Origin: Austwickia sp039812465
GTDB lineage: Bacteria; Actinomycetota; Actinomycetes; Actinomycetales; Dermatophilaceae
Direction: 5' to 3'
Length of the DNA: 6,268 nt
Assembly: GCA_039812465.1 (NCBI GenBank)
Contig: JBDIAS010000176.1
Span: forward strand, 1 to 6,268
Made by a program: the position numbers and the translations under genes. A model generated the notes under the pieces. That model was not told the DNA's origin and did no database searches. It worked only from the letters and a program-made list of their open reading frames with translations. Numbering within the stretch: position 1 is the stretch's first letter; each line of letters begins with the position of its first letter. Positions 5,641 through 6,268 of the stretch are shown here, one piece after another.

Positions 5641-5692
5641 CGTGTCAGGGTGCCCTAATGTGACATGAATCACATTAGGGCACCCTGACACG
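5641..5692. repeat. Perfect inverted repeat, 23-bp arms, 6-base centre
   Basis: Left arm 5641-5663 and right arm 5670-5692 are exact reverse complements. They are separated by CATGAA (5664-5669). Beyond one A-A mismatch, three more pairs (TTT 5637-5639 with AAA 5694-5696) extend the symmetry. Each arm contains AGGG-N2-CCCT (centres 5651.5 and 5681.5, 30 bp apart) on either side of the central TGTGA-N6-TCACA. Neither strand has a U tract after the stem, so it is not a canonical intrinsic terminator. It lies 175 bases upstream of the protease start and 166 bases past the SixA-like stop. It could be a composite operator, an RNA hairpin processed by RNase III, or a mobile or extragenic palindrome. 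Confidence 0.9.
5659..5674. promoter_or_regulatory. CRP/GlxR-type binding site (TGTGA-N6-TCACA)
   Basis: TGTGACATGAATCACA matches the CRP-family consensus TGTGA-N6-TCACA at all ten defined positions. It also differs from the actinobacterial GlxR form (TGTGA-N2-TA-N2-TCACA) only at the second central base. It forms the exact middle of the 23-bp-arm inverted repeat, upstream of the protease. cAMP-dependent control of a secreted protease would be sensible, but binding is inferred from sequence alone. Confidence 0.55.
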
Positions 5693-5791
5693 AAAATTCC
5701 GCGGCCTGAGACGAGGACCGTCCTCCATGCGGCCAGAACCTCGCCGGGGCGTCCCGGAGCGACCACCGAACACCCCCTCGTGAACGACGAC

Positions 5792-5823
5792 GCGGGGTCC
5801 TCCCCGGCCAGGAAGGACCCCGC
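5792..5823 (-). terminator. Terminator-like hairpin after the SixA-like gene
   Basis: GCGGGGTCCT (5792-5801) pairs perfectly with AGGACCCCGC (5814-5823): a 10-bp stem with a 12-base loop, 34 bases beyond the stop of the SixA-like gene. No T run follows on the minus strand, so it is a hairpin-only terminator candidate. Confidence 0.5.
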
Positions 5824-5857
5824 TTCACCCTGCCCGCTTGACAGGATCCGTCACATA

Positions 5858-6268
5858 TCAGTCGAAGGGGTGGTGCAGCGCCAGCAACGCCGAGCCGTCC
5901 GGGAAGGCGCACCACGAACCCGCCACCCCCAGGATGCCGACGCCGGTGGTCGGCCACCCCCCGAGGCTGCCCGTCAGGCCGTCCGGGTCGTGGGCCGACG
6001 CGGCGAGCCCCGGGATCCCCGGAGCGTGGCCCACGACGACGAGCGTGGTCACGTCGTCCGGCACGTCGCGGATGCACGCGACGATCTCGTCGACGTGCGC
6101 GTTGTAGATGCGCCGCTCCTCCCAGGACTGCTCGACCTCCAGTCCGCCGCGCGTCAGCTCCTGGGCGGTCTGCCGCGCGCGCAAGGCGGTGGAGACCAGG
6201 ACGGCGTCGGCGCGCAGCCCCTGGGCCGCCAACCAGCGGCCGACCCGGCGGGCGTCCTCCCGTCCCGC
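5858..6268 (-). CDS. SixA-like phosphohistidine phosphatase, C-terminal part (truncated by window edge)
   Basis: Histidine-phosphatase (branch 1) protein of the SixA group, cytosolic; SixA of E. coli removes phosphate from phosphohistidine on His-Asp phosphorelay or PTS-related proteins. The visible part is 136 residues plus the stop. It opens with GREDARRVGRWLAAQGLRADAVLVSTALRARQTAQEL, where the STALRARQTA block is the family's second hallmark. The WEERRIYNA segment follows, then VVVGHAPGI with the second catalytic histidine at visible residue 81. The N-terminal RHG/RHAK motif with the phosphorylated histidine lies outside the window, so activity cannot be judged. The frame is open to the window edge, and the TTG at 6232 is internal, not a start. 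The real substrate is unknown. Confidence 0.85.
   Translation of the reverse strand, partial: AGREDARRVGRWLAAQGLRADAVLVSTALRARQTAQELTRGGLEVEQSWEERRIYNAHVDEIVACIRDVPDDVTTLVVVGHAPGIPGLAASAHDPDGLTGSLGGWPTTGVGILGVAGSWCAFPDGSALLALHHPFD

Larger units (their letters stand above)
5467..5857. other. Intergenic region between the SixA-like gene and the protease
   Basis: These 391 bases hold no gene I can support. Contents: the protease ribosome binding site (5475-5483), about 155 bases of probable 5' leader without a convincing promoter, the long inverted repeat with its CRP-like centre (5641-5692), and the hairpin after the SixA-like gene (5792-5823). ORFs running through here on both strands end at the inverted repeat with the same residues, CQGALM, simply because the repeat is symmetric; they are not genes. 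Confidence 0.6.

Noticed and set aside
5645..5663. DtxR/IdeR-type iron box in the arms of the inverted repeat
   Set aside because: TCAGGGTGCCCTAA matches part of the iron-box pattern, but the second half-site is missing; roughly 12 of 19 positions agree, and the symmetry is better explained by the CRP-like core.
5838..5860. TTGACA on the plus strand as a promoter -35
   Set aside because: No -10 at 16-18 bases and no plus-strand gene downstream; the match lies at the end of the minus-strand SixA-like gene region.
5670..6077. Minus-strand ORF overlapping the SixA-like gene and ending in the inverted repeat
   Set aside because: It is out of frame with the conserved phosphatase, Arg-rich, and ends CQGALM only because of the inverted repeat. 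The plus-strand ORF ending at 5663 shares that tail for the same reason.

Overview
The window is high-GC DNA, and every gene I can support lies on the minus strand. The best fit is an actinobacterium. Evidence: strong G/C third-position preference, an ilvB-ilvN-ilvC operon with ATGA coupling, an acetolactate synthase with a Pro/Ala/Ser-rich N-terminal extension as in mycobacteria, a GTG-started branched-chain leader peptide, and a secreted Thr/Ser-rich metalloprotease. I cannot assign a genus.

In transcription order (high to low coordinates): (1) 6268-5858, the 3' part of a SixA-like histidine phosphatase, followed by a 10-bp-stem hairpin (5823-5792). (2) 5857-5467, a 391-base intergenic region whose main feature is a perfect inverted repeat with 23-bp arms (5641-5692). 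Its centre reads TGTGA-N6-TCACA, the consensus half-sites of the CRP/GlxR family. (3) 5466-3484, a 660-residue secreted zinc metalloprotease (metzincin, most like the gametolysin/M11 group), with signal peptide, Ser-rich and TTTTN-repeat linkers and a C-terminal beta-rich accessory module. A 14-bp-stem hairpin follows it (3433-3397). (4) 3342-3133, the ilvB promoter and attenuation leader: a TTGACT -35 box, a probably leaderless eight-residue leader peptide MSTLLVIP (all three branched-chain amino acids in a row), a hairpin directly abutting its stop codon, and a terminator with a six-T tract. (5) 3132-1222 ilvB, overlapping (6) 1225-716 ilvN by 4 bases. (7) 715-542, a 174-base spacer holding seven 16-bp tandem repeat units. 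(8) 541 to the window start, the N-terminal half of ilvC.

IlvB (catalytic) and IlvN (regulatory) form acetohydroxyacid synthase and IlvC performs the next step, so the operon encodes the first two common steps of valine/isoleucine synthesis. The leader would couple transcription to the supply of charged Leu, Val and Ile tRNAs. The protease and SixA-like genes have no evident functional link to the operon.

No obviously new multi-gene system is present. The items most worth a second look are the complete attenuator with its apparently leaderless leader peptide, the 16-bp repeat array between ilvN and ilvC, and the long CRP-centred inverted repeat upstream of the protease.
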